This document shows, piece after piece, positions 35,998 through 44,434 of a stretch of DNA of 64,000 nt; position 1 is the first letter of the stretch, and the number at the start of each line of letters is the position of its first letter. A program made the position numbers and the translations under genes. Below the pieces are notes generated by a model. It saw only the letters and a program-made list of their open reading frames with translations. It made no database searches and was not told where the DNA came from. The DNA lies in assembly GCA_002840055.1 (NCBI GenBank), contig PGZJ01000003.1, forward strand, positions 186,001-250,000, in the 5' to 3' direction. The DNA is from Gammaproteobacteria bacterium HGW-Gammaproteobacteria-11 (GTDB lineage Bacteria > Pseudomonadota > Gammaproteobacteria > Pseudomonadales > Pseudomonadaceae).

Positions 35998-37143
35998 ATG
36001 GCCACCTCCACTCTCAGGGCACAGTTTGATGCCCTGCTGCAGATACCCTCCATCAGCTGCACCCAGGCGGACATAGATCAGTCCAATATGGGTGTTATCG
36101 AGCTGCTGGCTGGCTGGTTTGACGCTCTGGGCTTTGATTGTCGCATCCAGCCGATTCCCGGCGAACCCGGCAAAGCCAACCTGATTGCCAGTCTCGGTAC
36201 CGGCCCCGGCGGTCTGGTGCTGGCCGGGCATACTGATACCGTCCCCTGCAATCCCGATCGCTGGCAGCACAACCCCTTTGCACTGACTGAAGCCAACGGC
36301 CGCTGGTACGGCCTCGGCAGTTGCGACATGAAAGGTTTTTTTGCACTGATTATCGAGGCGCTGAAAAGCCACCTGGAGCAACCCTTCAAGCAGCCGTTGA
36401 TTATCCTCGCCACGGCTGACGAAGAAAGCTCGATGAGCGGTGCCCGGGCACTGGTCGCCAGTGATCTGCTGCAGGCCCGGCACGCGGTGATTGGTGAGCC
36501 AACCGGCCTGAAACCGGTACGGGTGCACAAGGGCATCATGATGGAGCGGATCGATATCGTCGGCCAGGCCGGACACTCCTCCAATCCGGCCCTCGGCAAG
36601 AACGCCATGGAAGCCATGCACGCGGTGATTGGCGATCTGATGACCCTGCGGGCCGGCTGGCAAAAACGCTGGCAGAACCCGCTGTTCGGCGTGCCGGTAC
36701 CCACACTCAACTTCGGCTGCATTCACGGCGGCGACAACCCCAACCGGATCTGCGCCAAGTGTGCGCTGGAATTTGATATCCGCCCGCTGCCGGGCATGGA
36801 CCCGGATGCCCTGCGGGCCGATATCAACCAAGCGCTGCAGCAGATTGCCGGCGAACGTCAGTTGGAGATCACCTATAAGCCGCTGTTTCCCGGTGTGCCG
36901 CCCCTGGATACCCCCGCTGATGCCGAGATTGTGCGGATCTGCGAAGAACTGACCGGCTACCGGGCCGAGAGCGTGGCCTTTGCCACCGAAGGCCCCTATC
37001 TGAACCAGATCGGCATGCAAACCCTGATTCTCGGCCCCGGCGACATTGATCAGGCGCACCAACCGGATGAGTATCTGGCCATGGACCGGATCGACCCGAT
37101 GATCAAGATCCTGCAGAGCCTGATCGCCCGCTTTTGCCTGTGA
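35998..37143 (+). CDS. argE: Acetylornithine deacetylase
   Basis: This M20-family zinc enzyme makes ornithine in arginine synthesis. The 381-residue protein shows the metal ligands and catalytic residues in LVLAGHTDTVP, GSCDMKGFFAL, ATADEESSMSGA and GEPTGLKPVRVHKG, with the dimerisation (lid) domain between. AGGAG stands 7 bp before the ATG. argA is 1.6 kb away with amn in between. Pseudomonads also have the recycling argJ route, so argE may be partly redundant; the M20 subgroup is inferred from overall similarity. Confidence 0.88.
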   Translation: MATSTLRAQFDALLQIPSISCTQADIDQSNMGVIELLAGWFDALGFDCRIQPIPGEPGKANLIASLGTGPGGLVLAGHTDTVPCNPDRWQHNPFALTEANGRWYGLGSCDMKGFFALIIEALKSHLEQPFKQPLIILATADEESSMSGARALVASDLLQARHAVIGEPTGLKPVRVHKGIMMERIDIVGQAGHSSNPALGKNAMEAMHAVIGDLMTLRAGWQKRWQNPLFGVPVPTLNFGCIHGGDNPNRICAKCALEFDIRPLPGMDPDALRADINQALQQIAGERQLEITYKPLFPGVPPLDTPADAEIVRICEELTGYRAESVAFATEGPYLNQIGMQTLILGPGDIDQAHQPDEYLAMDRIDPMIKILQSLIARFCL

Positions 37144-37160
37144 ACCAGGAACTGCCCTGA

Positions 37161-38630
37161 CTAACGGAAGGGCGGCTCGTCAAAGCTGCGCAATTTCCGC
37201 GAGTGCAGACTGTCACGCTGACTGCGCAGCAATTCCAAGGCGGCAATGCCGATATGCAAATGCTGGGTTACCGCTTTCTCATAAAAGACCCCGGCGGCAC
37301 CAGGCAGCTTGATCTCACTGTGCAGCGGCTTGTCCGATACACACAGCAGCGTACCATAGGGGACCCGTAGACGGTAACCCTGTGCGGCAATGGTGCCGCT
37401 TTCCATGTCCACGGCAATGGCCCGCGCCTGATTGATCAAGGGCCGCTCCTGCGCCCAACGCAGCTCCCAGTTGCGGTCGTCGTAGGTCAGCACGGTACCG
37501 GTGCGCAATCGCCGTTTGAGTGCATCACCGCGCTCACCGGTTACCTGCGCCGCCGCCTCCTGCAACGCCATCTGTACTTCAGCCAGGGCTGGCAGGGGAA
37601 TATTCGGTGGCAATACCCGATCCAGAATCCCGTCGCGGCGCATATAGGCGTGGGCCAGGACATAGTCGCCTATGGTTTGCGATTGCCGCAGGCCACCGCA
37701 GTGGCCGATCATCAGCCAGCAGTGCGGGCGTAATACTGCCAGGTGGTCGGTAATGTTCTTGGCATTCGACGGACCCACACCAATGTTCACCAGGGTTATG
37801 CCCTGCCCCTCTTCGGCCTGCAGGTGGTAAGCCGGCATCTGGTAGCGGTGCCAGACCACCTGCTCGAGTATCGCCTGCATCTCGCCTTCGGACAGCCCAC
37901 GCTCGATCACCACATTGCCCGGCAGGACCATGCGCTGAAAACGGGTGTCCGCCTGCAGCATGTCCAGCCCGTGACGAATGAACTGATCAACATAGCGATG
38001 GTAGTTGGTCAGCAGAATCCAGGGTTGCACATGACGCCAGTCGCAGCCTGTGTAGTGCACCAGCCGCCGCAGGGAGAAATCCGTGCGCGCCGCATCGAAC
38101 AGCGCCAGCGGTAGCATATCCAGCGTGTCCCAGTCGTTCAGGCCATCGGCTGTGGCATCGGTCACCGATGACAGGTCGGTACTGGGGAACACCCGCGCCA
38201 GTTCGCTGGCAGTCACCCCGGCACTGGCCAGCTCAACATGCTCGACCACATAGGGATAGGGAATGGCCTGCTCGCTCAACCCGATCTCGACCCTGACGGT
38301 GAACTCACTCATCAGCGGTCGCAGCTGCTCCAGCAGGTAATTGCGAAAGGCACCGGGGTGGGTCACCGTGATGCCATAGGTACCGGGCAACTGGACTTTG
38401 GCGTAGGCCCTGACACTGGTAGGCACATCGCCGGGGCACTCATAGGTCAGGCGCAGCGCGGGGTAACAGAAGGCCTTCAGCTGAGCCGCATCGGGGCGAC
38501 GACGGTTCTGTAGATAAGCCGTCAGCGCCTGGGCCAAGGCCGATGACGCCTGCCCATACAGCGCTGCCAAAACCTCAACGGCCTGCTCTGCTGTCGTGAC
38601 CTGCTGATACCCGCCTGATGGCTCTGCCAT
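37161..38630 (-). CDS. amn: AMP nucleosidase
   Basis: The enzyme hydrolyses AMP to adenine and ribose-5-phosphate. The 489-residue product has the long N-terminal Amn-specific domain and a C-terminal nucleoside-phosphorylase-type domain with VNIGVGPSNAKNITDHLAVL, the phosphate/ribose-binding PHCWLMIGHCGGLR and the AVDMESGTIAAQGY motif. Length matches the family (about 480-500). It converges with argE (17 bp between stops) and is divergent from argA. Confidence 0.92.
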   Translation of the reverse strand: MAEPSGGYQQVTTAEQAVEVLAALYGQASSALAQALTAYLQNRRRPDAAQLKAFCYPALRLTYECPGDVPTSVRAYAKVQLPGTYGITVTHPGAFRNYLLEQLRPLMSEFTVRVEIGLSEQAIPYPYVVEHVELASAGVTASELARVFPSTDLSSVTDATADGLNDWDTLDMLPLALFDAARTDFSLRRLVHYTGCDWRHVQPWILLTNYHRYVDQFIRHGLDMLQADTRFQRMVLPGNVVIERGLSEGEMQAILEQVVWHRYQMPAYHLQAEEGQGITLVNIGVGPSNAKNITDHLAVLRPHCWLMIGHCGGLRQSQTIGDYVLAHAYMRRDGILDRVLPPNIPLPALAEVQMALQEAAAQVTGERGDALKRRLRTGTVLTYDDRNWELRWAQERPLINQARAIAVDMESGTIAAQGYRLRVPYGTLLCVSDKPLHSEIKLPGAAGVFYEKAVTQHLHIGIAALELLRSQRDSLHSRKLRSFDEPPFR

Positions 38631-38707
38631 GCGTTTTCTCCCTGATTATCGATGGCTATATCTTGCCTGTTTTTTGCGTTCCAGGTACAGGCAAGCACAA
38701 TCACCAC

Positions 38708-38737
38708 TTGAAGCGGATCAGACAAAGTCCCTACACT
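38708..38737 (+). promoter_or_regulatory. Candidate sigma-70 promoter of argA
   Basis: TTGAAG, 18 bp, TACACT lies about 25 bp before the argA start, implying a leader of some 17 nt. No Shine-Dalgarno is visible, so argA may have a near-leaderless mRNA. Confidence 0.45.
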
Positions 38738-38761
38738 GCGGTTTTGCACGGATTGCCCAGC

Positions 38762-40057
38762 ATGTCTGATTACGTCAACTGGTTTCGCCACTCGACGCCC
38801 TATATCAACACCCACCGCGACTGCACCTTTGTTGTGCTGTTGCCGGGTGAAGCCTTGGCGCACCCGAATTTCAGCAACATAGTGCACGACATCATGCTGC
38901 TCAACAGCCTGGGCGTGCGGCTGGTTCTGGTGCACGGCTCGCGGCCTCAGATCGAGGAGCGCTTGAGCGCGCGCGGCATCAGTTCGCGCTACCATCAGGA
39001 TTTGCGCATTACCGACAGTGATACCCTTGCCTGCGTGATGGATGCGGTCGGCAGCCTGCGGATCGCCATAGAAGCGCAACTCTGTATGGCGCCCTCCGCC
39101 TCCGGACAGGGTTCGCGCCTGCGCGTGGTCAGTGGCAACTTTGTCACAGCCAAACCCATAGGCGTGCTTGAAGGTGTCGACTTCCATCATACCGGCGAAG
39201 TCCGGCGGATTGATCGCAAGGCCATCAGTCGGCACCTGGACGAGCAGTCCATCGTGCTGCTGTCGTCCATGGGCTACTCGCCTACCGGTGAAGTCTTCAA
39301 CCTGGCCTGTGAAGATGTGGCCACCAGCGCCGCTGCCGCGCTGGAAGCCGACAAGCTGATCCTGTTTGGCCCGGATGCCGGCATCTTCGACAGCCGTGGC
39401 CAACTGCTGCGCGAACTCAAGCCAACCAAGGCCGTGGCACTGCGCGAAAGCCTCGGCAACAGCCTGCCAGGCTCGTTGCTGACCGCCGCCTGCAAGGCCT
39501 GCGACAAGGGTGTGCGGCGCAGCCATATAGTCAGCTTCAGTGATGACGGTGCGCTGCTGACCGAGCTCTTTACCCGCGACGGCGGCGGTACCCTGGTGAC
39601 TCAGGAAGCCTTCGAGCTGATCCGCACCGCGACCATTGAAGATGTCGGTGGCCTGCTGGAACTGCTCAGACCCTTGGAGGAAGCCGGTATTCTGGTGCGC
39701 CGCTCACGCGAGGTACTGGAAACCGAAATCGGCCAGTTCACCCTGATCGAGCGCGACGGCCGGATCATCGGCTGTGCCGCCCTCTACCCGCTGGAAGAGT
39801 CCAGCTCGGCGGAACTGGCCTGCGTAGCCATCGACCCGGATTACCGGCATGGCGGCCGCGGCGATCAACTGCTCGAACATATCGAAGCAGAGGCCCGCGC
39901 GCTGAAACTCGACACCCTGTTCGTGCTGACTACCCGCACCGCGCACTGGTTTCGGGAGCGCGGCTTTGTGCCCAGCTCGGTCGAACGCCTGCCGGCCAAG
40001 CGGGCTTCGCTGTACAACTACCAGCGTAACTCCAAGGTGTTTGAAAAAGCCCTTTGA
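38762..40057 (+). CDS. argA: N-acetylglutamate synthase
   Basis: This catalyses the first step of arginine synthesis. The 431-residue protein is the classical bacterial form, with an amino-acid-kinase-like domain (about residues 1-285; VLVHGSRPQIEERL, needed for arginine feedback) and a GNAT acetyltransferase domain (about 290-431; IDPDYRHGGRGDQLLEHIE as acetyl-CoA loop). It begins MSDYVNWFRHSTPYINTHRD, exactly as in Pseudomonas homologues of about 432 residues, which fixes the start despite a poor ribosome site. Confidence 0.94.
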   Translation: MSDYVNWFRHSTPYINTHRDCTFVVLLPGEALAHPNFSNIVHDIMLLNSLGVRLVLVHGSRPQIEERLSARGISSRYHQDLRITDSDTLACVMDAVGSLRIAIEAQLCMAPSASGQGSRLRVVSGNFVTAKPIGVLEGVDFHHTGEVRRIDRKAISRHLDEQSIVLLSSMGYSPTGEVFNLACEDVATSAAAALEADKLILFGPDAGIFDSRGQLLRELKPTKAVALRESLGNSLPGSLLTAACKACDKGVRRSHIVSFSDDGALLTELFTRDGGGTLVTQEAFELIRTATIEDVGGLLELLRPLEEAGILVRRSREVLETEIGQFTLIERDGRIIGCAALYPLEESSSAELACVAIDPDYRHGGRGDQLLEHIEAEARALKLDTLFVLTTRTAHWFRERGFVPSSVERLPAKRASLYNYQRNSKVFEKAL

Positions 40058-40063
40058 TCCCCG

Positions 40064-40094
40064 GCATACGTCCAAGCTGAGCTTGGGCGTATGC
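40064..40094 (+). terminator. Hairpin after argA
   Basis: A 14-bp stem (GCATACGTCCAAGC with GCTTGGGCGTATGC, one G-T wobble) around a TGA loop lies 6 bp after the argA stop. Neither strand has a T-run after it, so it may protect the mRNA rather than terminate. Confidence 0.55.
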
Positions 40095-40223
40095 AAATCA
40101 AACAGGTTGCACCCGCATGCGGGTCACTCATCTGAAAGTGATCTTTGGACACAGTATGCCCGGTGACGATCAGCCTGTTTTAATGTAGATTCCGCTTTCC
40201 AATAGCCACCCTTTACGGACCCC

Positions 40224-41249
40224 ATGACTCTCCTGATAGCCTTTGCTGTCCTTTCCATTCTGGTTTCTTTCATCTGTTCCATCCTTGAAGCCGCCCTGCT
40301 CTCCCTGACCCCCAGTTACATTGCCCATCAGAAGCAGGACAAGCCCAAGCTCTACGAACGCCTCAAGCAGCTGAAGGACAATGTCGATCAGCCGCTTGCT
40401 GCCATCCTGACACTCAATACCGTGGCCCATACCGTGGGTGCCACCGGCGTCGGTGCGCAGGTCACCATCGTGTTTGGCGATGGCTACCTGGGCATTGCCT
40501 CCGCCATTATGACCCTGCTGATTCTGGTCCTTTCCGAGATCCTGCCGAAGACCATTGGCGCGCGTTACTGGCGAGCCATAGCGCCCTTCCTGCCGTCTTT
40601 ACTAGGCGCCATGATTCTGATGCTCAAGCCCTTCATCATGCTGTCGGACGTGGTCATGCGTCTGTTTGGCGGCAAACCACCCGAGCATGATATTCGCCAG
40701 GAAATCAAGGCGCTGGCTTTGCTCGGTCGGGAACTGGACAAGCTGGATGATGATGAGCAGCGGGTCATCAGCAATATTCTCGACCTGCACGACATCAAGG
40801 TCCGGGACATCATGACGCCGCGCATTGTCTGCGACTCTGCCCTCCCGGATGAACCCATTGCCGACCTCAAGCTGCGCATTCGCGAGAGCCAGTTCTCGCG
40901 CTACCCGGTGGTGGCTGAAGACGAGTCGCCACTGGGTGTGGTCTTCCGCTATGACGCCTTGATGGCTGAAGATGAAAGCCAGCCGGTCTCCAGCATCATG
41001 AAACCGGTCAAGGTCACGCTGGAGACCACCAACGCGGAAAACCTGATGAGCCAACTGATGCAGGAGCGTCAGCACATGAGCCTGATATACGACGAATTCG
41101 GTGGCTGGCAGGGTCTGGTTACCCTGGAAGATATTGTCGAGGCCATTATCGGCAAACCGATCATGGATGAGACCGACGACATCCCCAACATGCGCCGCTT
41201 TGCTCGACGCCGCTGGGAGCACCGTCTGAAAGATACCAAGGCGATCTAG
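40224..41249 (+). CDS. CNNM/CorC-type membrane protein with CBS pair
   Basis: The 341-residue protein has an N-terminal DUF21/CNNM transmembrane domain (about residues 1-180, four hydrophobic segments; LSEILPKTIGARYWR) and a tandem CBS domain (about 190-330; IKVRDIMTPRIVC, YDEFGGWQGLVTLEDIVEA). The C-terminal CorC/HlyC domain of longer relatives is missing. Family members are linked to magnesium or cobalt efflux. It is a single-gene unit at the edge of the sulfur island. Confidence 0.82.
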   Translation: MTLLIAFAVLSILVSFICSILEAALLSLTPSYIAHQKQDKPKLYERLKQLKDNVDQPLAAILTLNTVAHTVGATGVGAQVTIVFGDGYLGIASAIMTLLILVLSEILPKTIGARYWRAIAPFLPSLLGAMILMLKPFIMLSDVVMRLFGGKPPEHDIRQEIKALALLGRELDKLDDDEQRVISNILDLHDIKVRDIMTPRIVCDSALPDEPIADLKLRIRESQFSRYPVVAEDESPLGVVFRYDALMAEDESQPVSSIMKPVKVTLETTNAENLMSQLMQERQHMSLIYDEFGGWQGLVTLEDIVEAIIGKPIMDETDDIPNMRRFARRRWEHRLKDTKAI

Positions 41250-41362
41250 CATGAGGGCCGAGCGGTCCGCGCCCGGCCTGATATCGAGCAACACGACTTT
41301 TCAATATGTCCCTTCAGTCAGCCGGCTGGCCAAGGAACAATCACAACGTCATATATCCATAT

Positions 41363-41393
41363 TGAATAGATAAATTCATTTTTATTCTTTTTA
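41363..41393. promoter_or_regulatory. Candidate sulfur-regulon element upstream of the OprD-type porin
   Basis: TGAAT-N6-ATTCA (41363-41378) is followed by TTTATTCTTTTTA (41381-41393), inside an A/T-rich block about 115 bp before the porin start. The 13-mer recurs exactly at 49168 and with one extra C at 42883. CysB or a related LysR protein is a plausible binder, by inference. Confidence 0.45.
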
Positions 41394-41507
41394 ATTTGTT
41401 CATGTGTCGATTATGTTACAACCGTCAAACAGATTGACGCGTCTGCTGCTACTCGACCACGAAGCGCTCCATTCAGACGGTACGCCAACATAAACCGGAG
41501 CCACAAC

Positions 41508-42818
41508 ATGAACAAAACCCATCTCGCCAGTGCCGTGCTGGTCAGCATTCTGGCCAGCACAGCATCCAGCCTGGTGCAGGCCAACCAAGGATTTATCGAA
41601 GGAAGCAAAGCCAACCTTGGACTGCGCAACTTCTATTTCAACCAGGACAACCGCAGCGGTTCAGCCGCACCCAGAGCCGAGGAATGGGGCCAGGGCTTTG
41701 TGCTGGACTTTCAGTCAGGCTACAGCACAGGCCCGGTGGGGCTGGGCTTCGACGCGCTTGGGCAAGCCGGCATTCGCCTGGATTCAGGCGGACGTACCGA
41801 CAAGGCCGGGCGCAGCCGCAGCCCTGGCGCGCTCTTTCCCCTTGATGATGACAACAGCGCTGTCAGCAGCTTTGGTCGGTTCGATCTAACAGCCAAGGCC
41901 CGCATTGCCAATACTGAATTACGTATTGGTACTCTGCGGCCACGTCTGCCGATCCTGGTCCAAAACGACGGCCGCCTTCTTCCGCAGACTTTCCGTGGCG
42001 GTCATCTGACCTCCAGCGATATCAGCGGCCTGACCCTGCATCTGGGTGAAATTCGTGAGGCCAGCGGGCGCGCATCTTCTGACTATGAGGATTTGCGGAT
42101 TGCCGGCGGCACTGAACGCGTTGATCAATTCCGCTTTGCCGGTGGCGATTACAAGCTGACAGATAACCTGACCACCAGCTACTACTTTGCCGAACTGGAA
42201 GACTACTACCGTCAGCACTATCTCGGCGCCGTCCATACCACAAGCCTTGGCAATGGCAAGCTCAGTACTGATCTGCGTTATTTCGACAGCAACGCGCATG
42301 GTGCCAATAAGCGTCAGGAAGCCGGTTTTGGCGCCAGTGGATTCCAGAATGATGGCAAGGTCGATAACACTGCTGCCAGTGCGCTCTTTACCTTCAGCCA
42401 AAGCGGCCATGCGTTCGGCTTGGGTTATCAGCACCTAAGTGGCAGCAGCAACTTCCCCTTCGTCAATAACGGCGACGGTGCCACTGCTTACCTGATTACC
42501 GACTCGCAAATCGGCAAGTTCCAGCGCGCCGGCGAGCGCACCTGGCTTGCCCGCTACGGTTATGACTTTGCCAATGCAGGTGTACCGGGCCTGCGCGCCA
42601 ATCTGACGTACCTGCGTGGTGACAATGTGGATGCCGCCGTCTCAGGCAAGGATTCAGAGTGGGAACGTGATGTCCGTGTGGATTACACCATCCAGGACGG
42701 GCCTTTGAAAAATCTTGGTTTCTCCTTGCGCAGCGCGGCATTGCGCAGCAGCGTAGCTAACCAGCGGGATATAGATCAGACCCGCTTTATCATCAGCTAT
42801 AACGTCGTTTTGCTGTAA
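41508..42818 (+). CDS. OprD-family outer-membrane porin
   Basis: The 436-residue precursor has a signal peptide (residues 1-26, cleavage around VQANQ) and starts the barrel with GFIEGSKANLGLRNFYFNQD, the characteristic OprD/OprE opening. The C-terminus ends in an alternating strand (RFIISYNVVLL). OprD porins admit specific small anions or amino acids; with sulfonate transport genes downstream, entry of organosulfur anions is a fair inference. A strong terminator follows. The A/T-rich upstream block suggests sulfur control shared with lsfA. Confidence 0.88.
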   Translation: MNKTHLASAVLVSILASTASSLVQANQGFIEGSKANLGLRNFYFNQDNRSGSAAPRAEEWGQGFVLDFQSGYSTGPVGLGFDALGQAGIRLDSGGRTDKAGRSRSPGALFPLDDDNSAVSSFGRFDLTAKARIANTELRIGTLRPRLPILVQNDGRLLPQTFRGGHLTSSDISGLTLHLGEIREASGRASSDYEDLRIAGGTERVDQFRFAGGDYKLTDNLTTSYYFAELEDYYRQHYLGAVHTTSLGNGKLSTDLRYFDSNAHGANKRQEAGFGASGFQNDGKVDNTAASALFTFSQSGHAFGLGYQHLSGSSNFPFVNNGDGATAYLITDSQIGKFQRAGERTWLARYGYDFANAGVPGLRANLTYLRGDNVDAAVSGKDSEWERDVRVDYTIQDGPLKNLGFSLRSAALRSSVANQRDIDQTRFIISYNVVLL

Positions 42819-42851
42819 ATGAGTTAACAGAAACGCTTTCATCAGTACTTT

Positions 42852-42885
42852 GCCCGCTGACTCAACAGGTTCGCGGGCTCTTTTT
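42852..42885 (+). terminator. Terminator of the OprD-type porin
   Basis: GCCCGC (42852) pairs with GCGGGC (42873) and is followed by TCTTTTTATT on the plus strand, 33 bp after the stop codon. Confidence 0.7.
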
Positions 42886-42896
42886 ATTCCTTTTTA
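42883..42896. promoter_or_regulatory. Second copy of the TTTATTC element
   Basis: TTTATTCCTTTTTA lies about 92 bp before the hydrolase start; a related TATATTCCTTATTAA follows 18 bp later. The terminator T-run merges into this element, so its conservation could be partly a by-product. Confidence 0.4.
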
Positions 42897-42987
42897 TATA
42901 TAAGCAAAGAATTTTATATTCCTTATTAATTAGATAGCGCGGCTATACAATAGCTCCATCAATTCAGCATTCCCTCAAGGGGACATC

Positions 42988-43569
42988 ATGAACAACCAAC
43001 TGACACGCTATCTGATCGTTCCCGGCTGGCAGGGTTCCGGTGCAGACCATTGGCAGAGTTACTGGGAGCAGCTACTACCCAACACACAAAGAGTCGAACA
43101 GGATGATTGGCTGTATCCTGACCGCCAGAACTGGACTGCCCGGCTGGACCAATACATCAAATCAAGCAGCGCACCCGTTGTGCTCATAGGTCATAGCCTG
43201 GGCTGCGTCACAATAGCTTGCTGGGCGAACCAAGCGAGTCCGTCTTCTCGCAAGCAGGTCAGGGGCGCGTTGCTGGTTGCTCCCGCAGACGTCGAACGGC
43301 CGAACTGCCCGGGCGCGTTACGAGGATTTGCGCCAATACCGCTGACAGCTCTGCCCTTCCCCAGTCTACTGGTAGGCTCAGACAATGACCGTGCTGCCAG
43401 CGCTGATCGGGCCATCGCAATGGGCCAGGCCTGGGGCAGTGAGATGGTGCTGCTGAGCGGCTGTGGGCATATCAATGCCGCGGCAGGGTTTCATCATTGG
43501 GAGGCCGGGTTTGCCTATCTTTACCGGCTACAGGGCACGATTGAACAGAGTGCGAGAAAGCACGGATAA
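42988..43569 (+). CDS. RBBP9/YdeN-type serine hydrolase
   Basis: The 193-residue alpha/beta-hydrolase begins YLIVPGWQGSGADHWQSYW, carries the nucleophile elbow GHSLGC near residue 69, and has the Asp in LLVGSDNDRAASA and the His in GCGHINAAAG, so the triad is complete. RBBP9/YdeN proteins are small esterases of poorly known substrate. It starts an operon with the truncated activator-like gene 12 bp downstream. Release of sulfur from an ester is possible but not shown. Confidence 0.8.
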   Translation: MNNQLTRYLIVPGWQGSGADHWQSYWEQLLPNTQRVEQDDWLYPDRQNWTARLDQYIKSSSAPVVLIGHSLGCVTIACWANQASPSSRKQVRGALLVAPADVERPNCPGALRGFAPIPLTALPFPSLLVGSDNDRAASADRAIAMGQAWGSEMVLLSGCGHINAAAGFHHWEAGFAYLYRLQGTIEQSARKHG

Positions 43570-43581
43570 TCAGGACACAGT

Positions 43582-44406
43582 ATGAACACGCCCTACACAC
43601 CACCCAGCGCGCTACTGAGCTTTGCTGATGCCGATCGCAGCCCCCTGAGCATCCGTGCCAAAGCGCTGGTATTCGTCGATCCACGATCGAAAAAACTGCA
43701 TGACGAACTGGAGTATCTGGCTAAAACCAGTCTTGCGATTCTGGTAGGCGGTGAAACCGGATCGGGCAAGGAGCTGCTGGCCAGGCAGATTCATCGGACT
43801 AGTCAGAGACCCGGCCTATTCGTGGCTGTCAATTGTGGCGCGCTGCTCAATGGTCAAGCCGAAGCAGAACTCTTTGGCTACGCACCCAATAAACCTTTGA
43901 GCAGTCCGGCAGGGCGCACCGGCTGGTATGGCTCAGCCAATGGCGGTACGCTTTACCTAGATGAGATTGGCGATCTGCCATTGAGTTTGCAAGACAAGCT
44001 GCTGACCGCTCTTCAGACCCATGAGATACACCGGGTAGGTGCCAAGACAGCTACGCCAGTCGATGTCAGATTGGTGGCCGCCACCAGTATCAATCTGGAA
44101 AGAGCAGTGCGCGCAGGCAACTTCAATGCGCATTTGTATGAATACATCAATGAAGGCTTTCTCGAACTGCCGCCGCTGCGGCAACGGCCAGCAGACATTC
44201 TACCTTTGGCTGAATACTTTCTTGCCATGTACGCACAACGCCTGAGTCTGAATGTACCCCGCTTTAGTGATGAAGCTCAGCAGAGACTGGAGCACCACCG
44301 CTGGACGGGCAATACCCGCGAGCTGGAAAACGTTATCCACTTTGCATTACTTGTCTGCCGTAATGGCGTAATCGAACCGGAAGATCTGAATCTTCCTGCA
44401 GCCTGA
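43582..44406 (+). CDS. Truncated, degenerate sigma-54 activator-like AAA+ protein
   Basis: The 274-residue protein is a sigma-54 activator AAA+ domain with neither receiver domain nor C-terminal Fis helix-turn-helix; it ends just after the AAA+ lid. Walker A GETGSGKE (57-64), Walker B LYLDE (124-128) and sensor II WTGNTREL are intact. The sigma-54-contacting loop is NKPLSS (103-108) where GAFTGA belongs, and the two arginine-finger positions of the FREDLYYRL motif are N182 and Y188 (FNAHLYEYI). It should bind nucleotide but not drive open-complex formation in the usual way. It is coupled to a hydrolase in the sulfur island; SfnR is the nearest functional relative I can suggest, so no symbol is given. 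Confidence 0.85.
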   Translation: MNTPYTPPSALLSFADADRSPLSIRAKALVFVDPRSKKLHDELEYLAKTSLAILVGGETGSGKELLARQIHRTSQRPGLFVAVNCGALLNGQAEAELFGYAPNKPLSSPAGRTGWYGSANGGTLYLDEIGDLPLSLQDKLLTALQTHEIHRVGAKTATPVDVRLVAATSINLERAVRAGNFNAHLYEYINEGFLELPPLRQRPADILPLAEYFLAMYAQRLSLNVPRFSDEAQQRLEHHRWTGNTRELENVIHFALLVCRNGVIEPEDLNLPAA

Positions 44407-44434
44407 CTCCAGCCCACCGGGCTGGAGTCAGCAC

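Noticed and set aside
43582-44406. Naming the activator-like protein SfnR
   Set aside because: It lacks the DNA-binding domain and the residues needed to activate sigma-54, so the name would mislead.
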